This document shows positions 21,500 to 31,830 of a stretch of 64,000 bases of DNA, piece by piece. The translations under genes were made by a program, and so were the position numbers. The stretch comes from Pseudoips prasinana (taxonomy: Eukaryota; Arthropoda; Insecta; Lepidoptera; Nolidae). Position 1 is the first letter of the stretch, and each line of letters begins with the position of its first letter. The stretch covers positions 16,813,201-16,877,200 of the forward strand of contig OX621257.1 of assembly GCA_951640165.1 (NCBI GenBank). Direction: 5' to 3'. The notes under the pieces are model-generated. The model was not told where the DNA came from. It made no database searches and saw only the letters and a program-made list of their open reading frames with translations.

Positions 21500-21740
21500 A
21501 AAGAATAACTGGGTCATCCTATATCATCCCGTGAGACTCGTAAACGGCGATGAAGGGATACAACAGGTAGTTGGGCAGCAGCGCCACCTATGTACTAGCT
21601 ACCACCTAACTGCTGTCGCAAACTCACATGCCAACCGCGGTGACTAGGGCAAACCGCTCCTTATGACAATGTTATAGAAATCTTTGGGAGAGGGTTATGT
21701 CCAGCAGTGGACGACGTCAGGCTGATGATGATGAAAAAGA
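21500..21740 (+). repeat. RTE-tail repeat with (GAT)n end
   Basis: Contains 'agttgggcagcagcgccacc', 'gctgtcgcaaactcacatgc' and 'gttatgtccagcagtggacg', ending 'ctgatgatgatga'. It is the closest relative of 4044-4335. Confidence 0.6.
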
Positions 21741-22735
21741 GAATAGAAGAAGAGGGAATAATAAGCTCAGTCTAATACGATAAGAAAGTCATTAGTAAAC
21801 TAATGGGCGCGATCCATTTCTCCCTTACCCCACAAGAGCTACAATTGGGTAGAAATATAATTATAATATAGTTTGACGTGACATGTCAATCTTACCCCCG
21901 CGTCGAACACTAACTTGGCAAAGTTTAATGTAATTCTAAACTTATGCTAAAAGCTTTCGTAGAATAGTTTTACGCTGTGGACAGGATCAGTAAGTAAAAA
22001 CAAACATACACCATTATTTAGCAAACCGATTAACTATCGATAACAATCAGCGTCAATCGGCTAACGTCACCAATAAATCATTCACAGCCAATTTACAACC
22101 CTTTGACAGTCCAGACAAAGCCCTTAGGACTTTCACTAATCTCAGATAAGACAAACACGTGTACTATTAGGCTATACCTCATTACCTTCCACGCATTTCA
22201 TTTACTACCAACTCACTGTACTTTCACAAACGATAATCAACATTATTTATTTAATTTTAAAGGTTACATTAGGTTGTTTTATAGTGGGTTGTAAGGTCTT
22301 TGTTTTTGAAAGGGTGAGTACAGTAGTTTTAATACTTAATCTGTGTATTAGCATCACAAAACGTTCATTCATCAGGCACATCAAGCGACGTGATTGTAGA
22401 GTTGATAAGTGTGAGACGAGGGGAATGTGCAAAGATGATAATACCGCATTAAAAATTTTACTCGACTGAACTGTCATGAAACTTAACTTATGCATTAGGT
22501 ACATGTATATTCAAATTCTCAATTAGCTAAAAATGATATGCCTATGTCTGTATATTTCTACGCATGGTTAATTTCAAAGAGAGGATTACATATTACATAT
22601 AAACCTATTCCTTTTTATTATACCTACGGTATAACTACGTATAGTCCATAGTATTAGCCGATTGTATTTTACAGCTATTCAGCTGCACAAGATTTTACGT
22701 TATAGATGGGTTTGCTAATGTTTTTCTTATTCATA
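21741..22735. other. No gene seen
   Basis: AT-rich spacer. Short overlapping open frames on both strands at 22103-22504 have no recognisable content. Confidence 0.3.
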
Positions 22736-22860
22736 TGTTTGACTAGTTGCCCTGTGCCCTGTTTTATCAAAATCCGTTCTGTAGTTTATGTGTGAAAGAG
22801 TAATAAATATCCATACATCCATTATCATAAACATTCACATTTCTAATATTAGTAGGATGT
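22736..22860 (-). mobile_element. Degenerate Helitron remnant
   Basis: The minus-strand 5' end 'ctactaatattagaaatg' and the body 'aaatccgttctgtagttta' (plus strand) match the Helitron at 53001-53189. The 3' hairpin has decayed to 'gactagttgccctgtg'. Confidence 0.5.
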
Positions 22861-23479
22861 TTCATGGCAGGCCAAAAATGTGTAATTTTAATACTAACAA
22901 TAGTAGTTACACACCACTCTATAGATGTCCTCTGCAAGCAAAGATTGAGATAACGAACAAACTAATTATAGTAAACTACGTCCCTTCATCGTGTACCCTT
23001 GATGTGACGTATGGAAATAACAATAGGATTCTATGCGAATAAACAATCTACTCTTTTTCTTTGTAATCTTAATCAAGTATTCCTTATGCTGCAATAAATA
23101 AGGGTCAAAATTGATCAGTAGCTAGTCGGCAAGGTGCAATGGAAAGTTTGCTTCACAAAACATAGTTTTCAATCAAAAAGGCCGAGGACAGATTTCAACT
23201 TAAGATACGTTCAGTTTGTTTATGAATAAAACAAATTCATGATTTTATTTCAGATTAAATTAATTGGATTCCGTTTTTATTAATGATTTAACGATAATTT
23301 CTTTATTTATTGTCGTAATAATGCACTTACGTAATGGGGGTTTTTATTACCACTCTTAATGGCTTCCGGAATTTTAGTATTATTTACAGCATCCCTTCGC
23401 TGTGAATAGGGTATACTTCAGTGATGCCCAGCTGTTGCAGCAGCAGGATCCTGTGGTACTACAGGTATGGTCTTTTGTT
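22861..23479. other. No gene seen
   Basis: AT-rich spacer with no recognised repeat. Confidence 0.3.
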
Positions 23480-23600
23480 ATAGACTATGGGTTTGCGCTT
23501 GACCACAATCCCACTTGATGGTAAGTGGAGATGTAGTAGGAGATGGATAATAGGGTAGACCATAGCACCCATGAGCTACTTGTTTCTTCTGCCCTAAAAT
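23480..23600 (+). repeat. LINE-tail-like fragment
   Basis: 'gcttgaccacaatcccactt' and 'gatggtaagtggagatgtag' resemble a lepidopteran LINE 3' end (class from memory). No coding part is attached. Confidence 0.35.
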
Positions 23601-23640
23601 AAACTGTATTATCTATCCTATTTTTTTCACATCACATTTG

Positions 23641-23852
23641 CAACGGGCCGGTTTACGTGGTTGGTACTTACTTGCCTTTTATGCCGCAGGTAGTGTGTTC
23701 GATTCCCACCCAGATTTTTTTAAATTAGTACAATAGATCCTGTACTATGGAAACCAGATAACTGATATACTAAATTTCTTTTGTAAATACATACTTATAT
23801 AGATAATTACACCCAGACTCAGGACAAACAGACCAACAGGACCGTCAATTGA
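23641..23852. mobile_element. SINE family A, internally inverted
   Basis: A plus-strand tRNA-like head (23641-23727, B box 'tgtgttcgattcccacccag') is joined to a minus-strand SINE A body (23740-23845, 'actatggaaaccagataact'). It ends with the minus-strand head terminus 'caacaggaccgtc'. The order cannot arise by simple truncation. Confidence 0.65.
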
Positions 23853-24407
23853 AAACTACAAGCTACTTAATTTTATTTAATTATTTAATTGAACTGTAAG
23901 TTGCTTTCCAGTACCTACTTGCGCCATCAATTATCTATCTGATATTATTCAGATCATTAACACAGGGATTGAACGCTGTTTAACCTCGAAATTCTTCGAT
24001 ATAGCGAAACAAATAACGCTCACACAGGGAAAAATGCCGTGTATCAGAAAGCAATGAGCAGTATTTACTGTCGGGAGCGATCCGCAGTGTTTCCAACTTA
24101 TATGTGCAAAAATAAGAGGATTTTCATATTTTTATTTTATATATTCGAAAATCTATCGTTGTTTATGAGAATTTAAATGTCTTATGAATACAACTTTTTA
24201 TTAACAATCTTTTTGTAATAAAACTGCAATTTACTATTCGTACAAATGCAAACTTTGTTGGCTCTTACAGGGGAGAAGTGAAGCAATAATATATAAGCTT
24301 GTATTCAAATCAAAAGTTAAACATATTATTATGTTTGTATATTTTGTTCATATTAGTAAATCAACATTATTACAGTAATAATAAAGTCCTGGTTCAATTT
24401 CTCCAAT

Positions 24408-24453
24408 AAAAGCCAGCCAGTGGAGACTAGCCATCTATGCAGAACATATTATA
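24408..24453 (-). mobile_element. SINE family C, tail part (split by a LINE)
   Basis: 'gccagtggagactagccatc' and 'gaacatattata' are the minus-strand tail of SINE C. The element resumes at 24879 after the LINE insertion. Confidence 0.65.
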
Positions 24454-24878
24454 ATAATAATAATAATAATAAATACATTTATTTCAGACTTTGGTCCATA
24501 AATTTGTTAGTAACAGTGTTCTTAACCTATTGTTAGTAAAAATACAGATTACGAGTAGTTAGTAACAATTTTCTTAGCCTAGTGTTAGTAAAAGGTACAA
24601 ATACGTCAGGCGCTTGATCTTGCGTGAAGGCCTATCCAGTGAGCCATCAGTACCGAGTCCCAGCGGCTGGCACACGCGACCAGAATGGCGCTGGGGCTGC
24701 CGCGAACCCGTGCCATCATCGATGCACAGCGCTTACGCATGATGGCGTGGAAGCCATCCACGTGCGCCTCTGCGAACATGCCACTCGCGCTACAAAAGCG
24801 CGGCAGCCCCATCAACACCCTGAACGCGTTGTTGTACTGTATACGCAAGGCGTTATACGTCCCCTGCGTGTATTTATT
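24454..24878 (-). mobile_element. LINE 3' end inserted in a SINE
   Basis: Minus strand: a reverse transcriptase C-terminus, then a UTR with two diverged 'ttagtaacaattttc' units, then an (ATT)n tail on the plus-strand left side. ATTATA at 24448-24453 and again at 24879-24884 is the likely target duplication. Same LINE group as 869-1505 and 31493-31830. Confidence 0.75.
24606..24870 (-). pseudogene. Non-LTR reverse transcriptase C-terminus
   Basis: The open minus frame reads YNNAFRVLMGLPRFCSASGM, FHAIMRKRCASMMARVRGSP and WDSVLMAHWIGLHA before the stop at 24606. These are the last ~85 residues of the protein of this LINE group. The upstream part of the open frame (24880-25022) is SINE sequence read by chance, so the annotated methionine at 25022 is not a start. 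Catalytic motifs are absent. The frame has no internal stop, which suggests a relatively recent insertion. Confidence 0.7.
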
Positions 24879-25015
24879 ATTATAGTGCACCAGTATCTGC
24901 GCAAACCCAGGTGCACTTTTACTTAGGTGTAGGACCGAATGCTTTATGTGCTCTCCACGGCACGGGGGTATAACAGCGCCAAATTCCATACTCTGGGTTG
25001 ATATTTTTTTTTCTA
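24879..25015 (-). mobile_element. SINE family C, body part (split by a LINE)
   Basis: Contains 'ctgcgcaaacccaggtgcac' and 'ctctccacggcacgggggta', continuing the SINE C copy that starts at 24408. The tRNA-like head is missing on the right. Confidence 0.65.
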
Positions 25016-25440
25016 AATACAAAAATCCTAGTATCCCGTTATGGCTAATTTTGGAATATATACTACTGCTGGTACAACTAGGCAGTCAGTTGTTATAGCT
25101 GGACTGTAGCAAGCCTTGTCATGGAACTAATTCGGTAGACACAAATGGCTTTCACCACAGTAGATATCCTGATAAGTTACTAGATTTGGTAACACTGGCG
25201 AGCCAGGTTTGCATATTAACATTCCGAGCGAGACGCGCTGCGCTCGCGTTCAAGAGATGTCTCAATCCATATACAGAGTAGATGAGGCCTAGAATGTGAC
25301 TTGTAAATGCAAGCAATATATATATTTTTTTGTGAACAGTGATTTAGAATCTGGGAATGGTATGTACGTTATTGAGATGATATTCATGGGCGTTCTTTTT
25401 CTAATGGACGGTTTTGGTATCACATTACTTTTAGATTTTT

Positions 25441-25625
25441 GAAAAGTCACGTGCTCTCACCAGTCTGTTAGTGACCAGCGAGGTTAAGCACCTAGGCACG
25501 CGGTCAGTCCTTAGATGTTTAATTTTTGAGCGTCTTTGTGTTTCGGTACGATACAAGTTAAGCTTTAGGTACTGTGCGTGAACTTGAACAACTCTGACAT
25601 TAGGGTAACCACTGCCGATGTCACT
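25441..25625 (+). mobile_element. 5S rRNA-like SINE, copy 1
   Basis: The first ~75 bp contain 'gcgaggttaagcacctaggc' and 'acgcggtcagtccttagatg', resembling the internal promoter region of 5S rRNA (GTTAAGCAAC ... CGGTCAGT ... GATGGG). A body with 'gagcgtctttgtgtttcg' and 'gaacaactctgacattaggg' follows. The better-preserved copy is at 36132. Confidence 0.6.
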
Positions 25626-26469
25626 GACTGACATTAAATGAACGCCAGTATCCAAAATCAAATGACTTTACTTGTCCATCAAAAATCCCGACTGGACAAT
25701 TGTTGTGTGTGTACCAATTTTTTATTGTTTATATTATTATTCGTGTAATATTTGCGTTTACATAACAGCATTGCATTTTTAAGACCTGTAATAACCATGT
25801 TTAAGTCAAATAAATAGATTTTACCTTACATCAAGCACCCCGCGATAGGGACGTTCATATTTCTGTGCGGTGTTCTCTTAAAGAAATAGTACAACCATTT
25901 ATTTATAAATAAACCTAACGCAGGAATTTAAAAACATACATACATAATATAGAATTAAATAACAATGCTGGAAATACATATCTAGAAGAAGCTCTTTAAC
26001 TGTATTTTAACTAGGAGTAAGTAAACTTGTTCGGTGACATTTGACTTTTTACCTTAACGAGACTAGAATGATGAGAGTCTTCTACCTACGTACTGAGTTA
26101 ATTAAGGTGTTTGACCCTTGTATTTAATTTACTCACCCCCGTCGCAAGTCTTGAAAGTTACACTGTGTTAGGTTAAACTAGCTTAATTTAATTAAAAGCC
26201 ACTAAACAGTTATTTTTATTTTATTTTATTTATAAGGGAAAACAAATTCAATAGAATTATGTAGTATAAATTAACTAAAGTAAACATTAATGTGCACTCA
26301 CAACGCTATCCACAAATTATCTTCTTCAAATAGACAATTTTGATCCAGTTTATAGTATTAAAAAGTAAAAGATATTTCAACTTATTATTCTATGTTCTGT
26401 ATATATTCCATTAGTTTCTTCTTAAATGTATAAGCAGTTATATCAATATAATAATTAATGTGGCAACAC
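25626..26469. other. No gene seen
   Basis: AT-rich spacer between the 5S-like SINE and the LINE. Nothing recognised. Confidence 0.3.
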
Positions 26470-26635
26470 CAAGCAGTGACGTTTGACAGGTTTTTTTCCT
26501 TGGCGGGCTTTCAAACGATTTGGCGCGTTTTTTAAACCCGTGAAATTAAAATTTTAAAATTCTCTATAAACTGTATATAAATAGTGTAAATAGTAATTAT
26601 AACTGATTATAAGGTGTTAATTAGTTAATAGCAAG

Positions 26636-28498
26636 ATGTCTGAGGGGGCTGATGACCCCCCAGACAAGGGTAGGAAAATTCCCAGAAAATCATCATCTAA
26701 AGAAAATAATGCACTAGATGAAGCTTTTTATAAGCCGTACATAAAACCGGGTTATAAACGGACATTTCCCGAAAATGTTTCGGCCCAAGTTTATACAGTG
26801 TATGTGGAATATGTTCAAGCAGAGCAAAATATAGGCAATGCTAACCCGCTGCTCTTGGCACCACTTTTCAAGAATGAAGTAAAAGGAGTGGCTAACATTA
26901 AAAGAGTCAATGCTACCAAGGTGAGTGTGGACTTTTCCCACGAAATTATCGGAGTGAGACGATTCTTGCAGAATCAAATTATATTTTACCTGTTCAACAA
27001 TTTGGATTACGGCAATAGTGCCACTGAAAGCTTTACATCACTTATTTCTGACATCCAAACTGGTTTCCATGCTCATTCATCCACAGTTTGCGCTTTTCTT
27101 GAAGTCCAAGGAGCTTTCGATAATGTAGACCCTTCTGTGTTGATAACAGTGCTCGGTGAACTTGGTGTCCCTGGAAAGGTTTGCAAGTGGATTTTTAATT
27201 GTTTGTTTAACCGTACCATGTTTGTTAAATTTAATAATATTCTACATGGCCCAAGACATGTATATAAAGGCACCATGCAAGGGGCTCCCATATCTCCTCT
27301 TCTCTATAATCTATACACTTGTCAGGTTTTGTCATACCTGAATCAAAGGATTAAGTTTTTGCAATTTGCTGATGATTTAGTATTGTACTGTGTAAATAAA
27401 GATGTAAATATGGCAATAAACCATTTAAATCTTGCTTTAAATCAGCTGCATAACTATTATTCTAATAAACTTAAGCTTACTATAATTCCTACCAAGAGTG
27501 CAGCAATGATGTTTAGCAAAAAACGATATGTTTGTTCGAATCCAGTGTTATATAACTGTACTGAATTACCTTGGACACAGGAACATAAGTTTCTAAGTGT
27601 CAATTTAGACCCAAAATTGACCTTCCAACTGCATGTGAATTATATAATAAAAAATGCAGCAAAAGGGCTTAATATTTTAAGGTCCTTAGCAGGAGTACAC
27701 TGGGCTTCAGATCACAAAACATTGTCAATGCTGTACAAAAGTATTATTCGCAGTCACTTTGATTATAGTACTTTGGCATATTTAGGTGCCAATATAACAG
27801 TTCTCAGGAAATTGGATGTAGTTCAAAATAGAGCCTTGAGAATCATAACAGGGGCTATATGTTCAACACCAATTATAGCCATGGAAGCTGAAACTTGCAT
27901 AGCTCCACTTATGTTAAGGCGTATACAAATAGCAGAGAGGTTTTGTTTAAAGTTATTAACCTCTAAAAATCAATTGGTGTTGAATAGCATTGCCCCTGGG
28001 CAAGCTTTACAGATGGCATCAGACCCTTATTTAAGTTGTGAACAACTTTTATCTGGACAAGCTCCAGGTTTACCAAGAATTGCAGCACATGTAAATAATA
28101 TTACTGTAAATAGTTTGTACAAAGATAAAACATGGCCCGTTTATAAAACTCAATTTAATTCTATTGTAAATACTGACATTTTAACTTGTAGCACAGAAAT
28201 CATTTGCCAAAGTGACTTGTTCCAGTATACTGGGGGCAAAAATTTGTATACAATATATACTGATGGGTCTAAGTCTGTTTATGGAGTAACAAGTGCATTT
28301 TATGACCCTCAGACGAAATTATCTCAATGTTTTAAAATAAATAATATGTGCAACATTTTCACAGCTGAATGTTATGCTATATATCAAGCTTTGCTGTACA
28401 TTAATGCAAAAGATATTTTGTATTCTATAATCTTTTCCGATTCAAAAAGTGCTCTCACAGCTATATATAACAATTCTTGTAAATATAATTTGTGTTAC
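26636..28498 (+). CDS. ORF1-RT-RNase H fusion, part before the Helitron
   Basis: The 621 codons before the Helitron start at MSEGADDPPDKGRK, which looks like an ORF1 leader and gag-like segment (residues 1 to about 105). From about residue 120 it is reverse transcriptase. Motif A is FLEVQGAFDNV, with Glu156 where the family has the catalytic Asp. Motif B is MQGAPISPLLYNLYT; motif C is FADD (residues 244-247), intact. RNase H follows: YTDGS (Asp543), FTAECYA (Glu578) and FSDSKSAL (Asp602). The endonuclease domain expected between ORF1 and reverse transcriptase is absent. The frame is open throughout; the apparent stop at 28592-28594 lies inside the Helitron. Loss of the motif A Asp would be expected to abolish polymerisation. 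Confidence 0.75.
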
Positions 28499-28499
28499 A

Positions 28500-28654
28500 T
28501 CTACTATATAAAAATAAGTCGGGTTTTCCTTCCTGGCGCTATAACTCCAGAACGCACGGTTTTGCATTCGTTGGAAAGGTCTCGGGCTCCGTGAGGTTTA
28601 TAGCAAAGAAAATTTATAAAATTTGACGCGGGTAACACTGCGGGGCACAGCTAG
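28500..28654 (+). mobile_element. 155-bp Helitron inside the RNase H domain
   Basis: Starts TCTACTATATAAAAATAAGT after A28499 and ends 'cggggcacagctag' before T28655. It has the subterminal palindrome 'gcgggtaacactgc', one base off the consensus hairpin. No target duplication is present, as expected for Helitrons. It interrupts codon 622 of the LINE ORF after its first base; the LINE frame continues without a stop on the far side. The body ('cgctataactccagaacgca') differs from the other Helitron copies in this window. Confidence 0.85.
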
Positions 28655-29283
28655 TTTTATATAATATCAAAGAATTACTGTATAAAATATACGAAACTGG
28701 TAAAAAGGTAATGCTCAAATGGATACCTTCTCATTGTGGAATTACTGGAAATGAAAAGGCCGACAGAGCTGCCCGTGGATCAGTAGATATAGATCACTCA
28801 TTGATAATGAAGGTGCCTTTCATCGACTTCCATGCACTCCTGACTTCGTCTTGCAAGTCCCTCTGGCTGCATTATTATAAGAAAATTACTGACACGAAAG
28901 CTAAATGGTATGCTGAAATTCAGAAGATTCCGCCCGCCCAGCCTTGGTATTATAAATTGGGAAGAAGAGAAAAATCGCGATCTTTCATAGTAACTTTGAA
29001 AAGACTCCGATTTGGCCACCATAAAACCCCAGCTCACCTACATCGATTAAAGATTCTGCCAGATTCACATTGTGAACATTGCCTGGACAATTTTTGTGAC
29101 ATTAATCATATTATCTTTGCTTGTCAAAAATTTGGCATAGAGCGCCTGATATTTATAGACAAGATCCAATCTGTGGATAACCAAGTAATTTTACAAGCTC
29201 GCTTGGAAGAACTACTAAAAGATCGGCGACTTTATTATTACATTTATAAATTCCTTAGCAATACAATAGGAAATGAAATCTAA
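28655..29283 (+). CDS. RNase H C-terminal part of the LINE ORF, after the Helitron
   Basis: Open from 28655 to the stop at 29281-29283. It contains KWIPSHCGITGNEKADRAAR, the last RNase H motif, with the conserved His and final Asp, about 25 residues in. About 170 further residues include HLHRLKILPDSHCEHC and 'CDINHIIFAC', a Cys/His-rich segment of the C.{2}C...H....C type common in LINE C-termini. The first ATG (28711) is internal to the RNase H domain and is not an original start. It is in the same phase as 26636-28498 when the Helitron is ignored. Confidence 0.75.
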
Positions 29284-29416
29284 AAAAAAAGAATAAATAG
29301 CAACGAGATGGCTCATAAGGCCGAAGAAGCCAGAGCCGAAAACATTATTTAAAAAAAAAAAAAAAACGTTTTTCAGTGTAGTTTTGGCGCAAACGCGGAT
29401 AAACAAGCGACGAAGC

Positions 29417-29492
29417 ATAAAATCTCGAATTTACACCAGTTTTTGAAAATGAAACATCATTTTCAAAAACTGGTGTAAATTCGAGATTTTAT
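29417..29492. repeat. Perfect 36-bp hairpin with 4-base loop
   Basis: ATAAAATCTCGAATTTACAC... at 29417-29452 is the exact reverse complement of 29457-29492; the loop is AACA. It begins about 50 bp after the poly(A) of the LINE and is not part of a repeat I recognise. Confidence 0.95.
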
Positions 29493-29772
29493 ATGTAAAT
29501 ATGGTGGATTTTTAGACATAACGTCTTCGACAACGTTACACAAGTGGAGGGAAGTGCCATATTGCCGAGAATTGTGATTTACCGTGTTGATTTGAAAACT
29601 CCATAGAAGCCTCTAGTAAAGTCTCCACTGCTTCTGCGGTAGGACTTTAACTTGCCTGTGACGGACTTTACTCTGAATGACTCTGAATGTTGAACTTAAA
29701 GAAGACATTTGACAGGCAAATGAACCGAATGGATCAATTTTTTTTCTGTAGCGCCTTTCGAGTTGGCCGTGA
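29493..29772. other. No gene seen
   Basis: Spacer with 'ctttactctgaatgactctg' short repeats. No gene or repeat family recognised. Confidence 0.3.
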
Positions 29773-29933
29773 CAAAATAAATAACTAATATCCTGCGACA
29801 TTATTCACACACGGCCATCTGATCCCAAACCAAGCAGAGCTTGTACTATGGAAACCAGATAACTAGTATAGGTACTACATATAATATTTGCTTTTTTGTA
29901 AATATATCCTTATATAGATAATTATATCCAGAC
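29773..29933 (-). mobile_element. SINE family A, tail half
   Basis: 'aagcagagcttgtactatgg' and 'acacacggccatctgatccc' are SINE A tail blocks on the minus strand. The copy ends abruptly at 29933, where a Tc1 fragment begins; the tRNA-like head is missing. Confidence 0.7.
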
Positions 29934-30598
29934 TTTTTGTAGCATCTCCCTATTATATGGACGTTTCAGCAGGATAACGACCCGAAAAATACCGCCCATT
30001 CAGTCAAGTCGTTTCTTACCAGTCAGTCTGTATCGGTGCTAGATTGGCCAGCAAATAGCCCGGACCTCAACCCAATTGAGCACCTTTGGCACGAAATCAA
30101 GAAAAAAGTTGCCACTTATCGTAATACAAATTTGGATGAACTTCATGAAGCTTTTTGTGAGGCATGGGCAAACATTCCTGTCGAAACATGTCAGAAACTG
30201 ATAATGTCTATGCCACATCGGTGTCAAGCGGTAATTACTTACAAAGGTTTTGCTACTGGGTACTGATTTTACACGTAATAAAATGGAGCTGTTAAAGATA
30301 TTATAACACTGCAGATTATAAGTTTTGTTTAACTGTATTTTTCATTATACTTTACTGTCCTTAATTAAATGTCCACTACAGAATTGTACCTTAACATTTA
30401 ATACATGTTTAATCTTTGATATTAAATACTTTTTCTATTTATTTAATCTTTTATTTACAGCCATTTATAGCATAATAATCGGACCACATTATGCAAATAA
30501 TAGGTGCTGAGAAATCAATAGGGTTTTATTTTTATATGTACATAAACGGTTATAGCCCTTCACTATCTTGAATGTCCCTAATTAGTTGACCACGACTG
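29934..30598 (+). mobile_element. Tc1-like transposon, 3' end
   Basis: A transposase C-terminus (29943-30266) is followed by ~330 bp of AT-rich sequence and a terminal repeat ending 'ttagttgaccacgactg' at 30598, followed by TA (30599-30600). Reversed, the terminus starts CAGTCGTGGTCAACT, the CAGT start typical of Tc1 elements. The 5' half is missing at the SINE boundary. Confidence 0.75.
29943..30266 (+). pseudogene. Tc1-like transposase C-terminus (DD34E)
   Basis: In frame with the stop at 30264-30266: LPIIWTFQQDNDPKNTAHSV holds the second catalytic Asp (QQDN). DWPANSPDLNPIEHLWHEIK holds the final Glu, with 34 residues between them, the DD34E spacing of Tc1. The C-terminal tail 'MSMPHRCQAVITYKGFATGY' is the usual end of this family. 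The first catalytic Asp and the DNA-binding half are absent, so there is no activity. There is no internal stop in ~107 codons. Confidence 0.8.
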
Positions 30599-30599
30599 T

Positions 30600-30735
30600 A
30601 TTATATAATGAAGGAATTGGTATTGATTGATGATTCATCAAGGTCTTCTGACATACCTTAACGACTGTGGGATTCGAACCTGAAACACGTAATAGTGAGG
30701 TGACTACCTTAACTACTGCGCCACATGTGCAGTGA
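30600..30735 (-). repeat. tRNA-derived SINE head fragment
   Basis: Plus-strand 'gtgggattcgaacctgaaac' is a reversed pol III B box; 'taactactgcgccac' is the reversed A-box side. The family was not assigned; it resembles SINE D. Confidence 0.45.
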
Positions 30736-31455
30736 ATTAGACAGCTGTTGATTGACCGTAACAACCAATTCCAATTATGCCTCGTCTAAGTTTCCGTCAA
30801 GATTGACCAGATACGGCCAAAATTACGGCTAATACGTTAAAGGTTGTATTAAATCTCAATCCTCTAATCTCTTCCAATACTCTGTAGCAGGTAGTTCCAA
30901 CACAAAATCGGATTTTTCCCCATGTTTTATTTGCACTGCGTCGCGCCGGCCATGACAATACGCCAGTATATTATTTCTGGCCAAGAATATTCAAATTTAT
31001 GATATACGAAGCGAGCAGACGCCATTTTTGCCAACTCTACGTGTTCTGTGAAGCAGGATTAATAGTTTCGTATGATTGTTTTATGTGTTGATATGTGTAG
31101 GATTGTTTAAAGGATGATCAATTTCTTGGCGGGTCTGCGATCAGCAATGATAATGGTGACGTGGCTTAAAGATGAAGAAATTATACCATCGGCAGCATAA
31201 GCACTTGTATACCACTTTTAAAAGGAGTGTTCAATACAAATATAATACACAGAATTCTTAAATAGCGTATAATGTAGCATAATTCTGCTCTATGGGCCGC
31301 TAAACTGGAGAAGTAACTCGTCCACCTCGTCGTGCAGTAATCACTTGTCATCAACTTTTTCTGAAGTACCTACATAAAAACTGAGTTTGAAAAGATTTAA
31401 TAATTATTTGTTCTAATTAGCTCATGATAAACATTAAATAAGTAGTCGGTAGTTC
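30736..31455. other. No gene seen
   Basis: Spacer without recognised repeats or coding motifs. Confidence 0.3.
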
Positions 31456-31492
31456 ATCTAGCATATATGTAAGTATTACATATATGCTAGAT
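31456..31492. repeat. Perfect 17-bp hairpin
   Basis: ATCTAGCATATATGTAA at 31456-31472 pairs exactly with 31476-31492, loop GTA. It lies at the 5' boundary of the LINE fragment that follows. Confidence 0.9.
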
Positions 31493-31830
31493 ATATTATG
31501 CTGTTTTCCGGAATGCTTGCCGACGCGGCCGTTGATAGTTTTTCGGCCATCATGCGCAAAAGGTACGCATCTCTGCTACGTCGTATGCGCGCCAGCCCCA
31601 ACAGCATTCTTAAAACTTTGGTCGATAGGTGGGACTCTCCGATCTTGGGAAGGTGGATACGGCTGCACGCAGTCAAGTAGACATTTCCCAGAGTCGGCGG
31701 GCTCTGCCACGATGCTCACGCAGCAAGAAATATTTTTTTACTAACACTAGTTTATAAGTTGTCATTGTAACAAACACATATGGAATTTATTCTGAATTAA
31801 ATTATTATTATTATTTTTACATATTTCCGA
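31493..31830 (+). mobile_element. LINE 3' end with (ATT)n tail
   Basis: A reverse transcriptase C-terminus is followed by a UTR of ~130 bp and 'attattattatt' at 31803-31815. Same group as 24454-24878, opposite orientation. The 5' truncation coincides with the hairpin at 31456-31492. Confidence 0.7.
31498..31680 (+). pseudogene. Non-LTR reverse transcriptase C-terminus
   Basis: Reads MLADAAVDSFSAIMRKRYAS, LLRRMRASPNSILKTL and WDSPILGRWIRLHAVK, then stops. It aligns by eye over its full length with the 24.6-kb copy. About 60 residues, no catalytic motif. Confidence 0.7.

Larger units (their letters stand above)
26470..29365 (+). mobile_element. RNase H-bearing LINE, internally deleted, Helitron-split
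   Basis: The putative 5' UTR is 26470-26635. A coding region follows, 26636-28498 and 28655-29283, interrupted by a 155-bp Helitron. A short 3' UTR ends in an A-run at 29349-29364. Order: ORF1-like N-terminus, reverse transcriptase, RNase H. There is no endonuclease domain, so ORF1 and ORF2 look joined by an internal deletion. The 5' boundary is uncertain and I found no convincing target duplication. RNase H suggests the I/Jockey-related group. Confidence 0.7.

Noticed and set aside
24624..24926. Plus-strand open frames of 66-100 codons
   Set aside because: They are antisense shadows of the LINE reverse transcriptase fragment on the minus strand.
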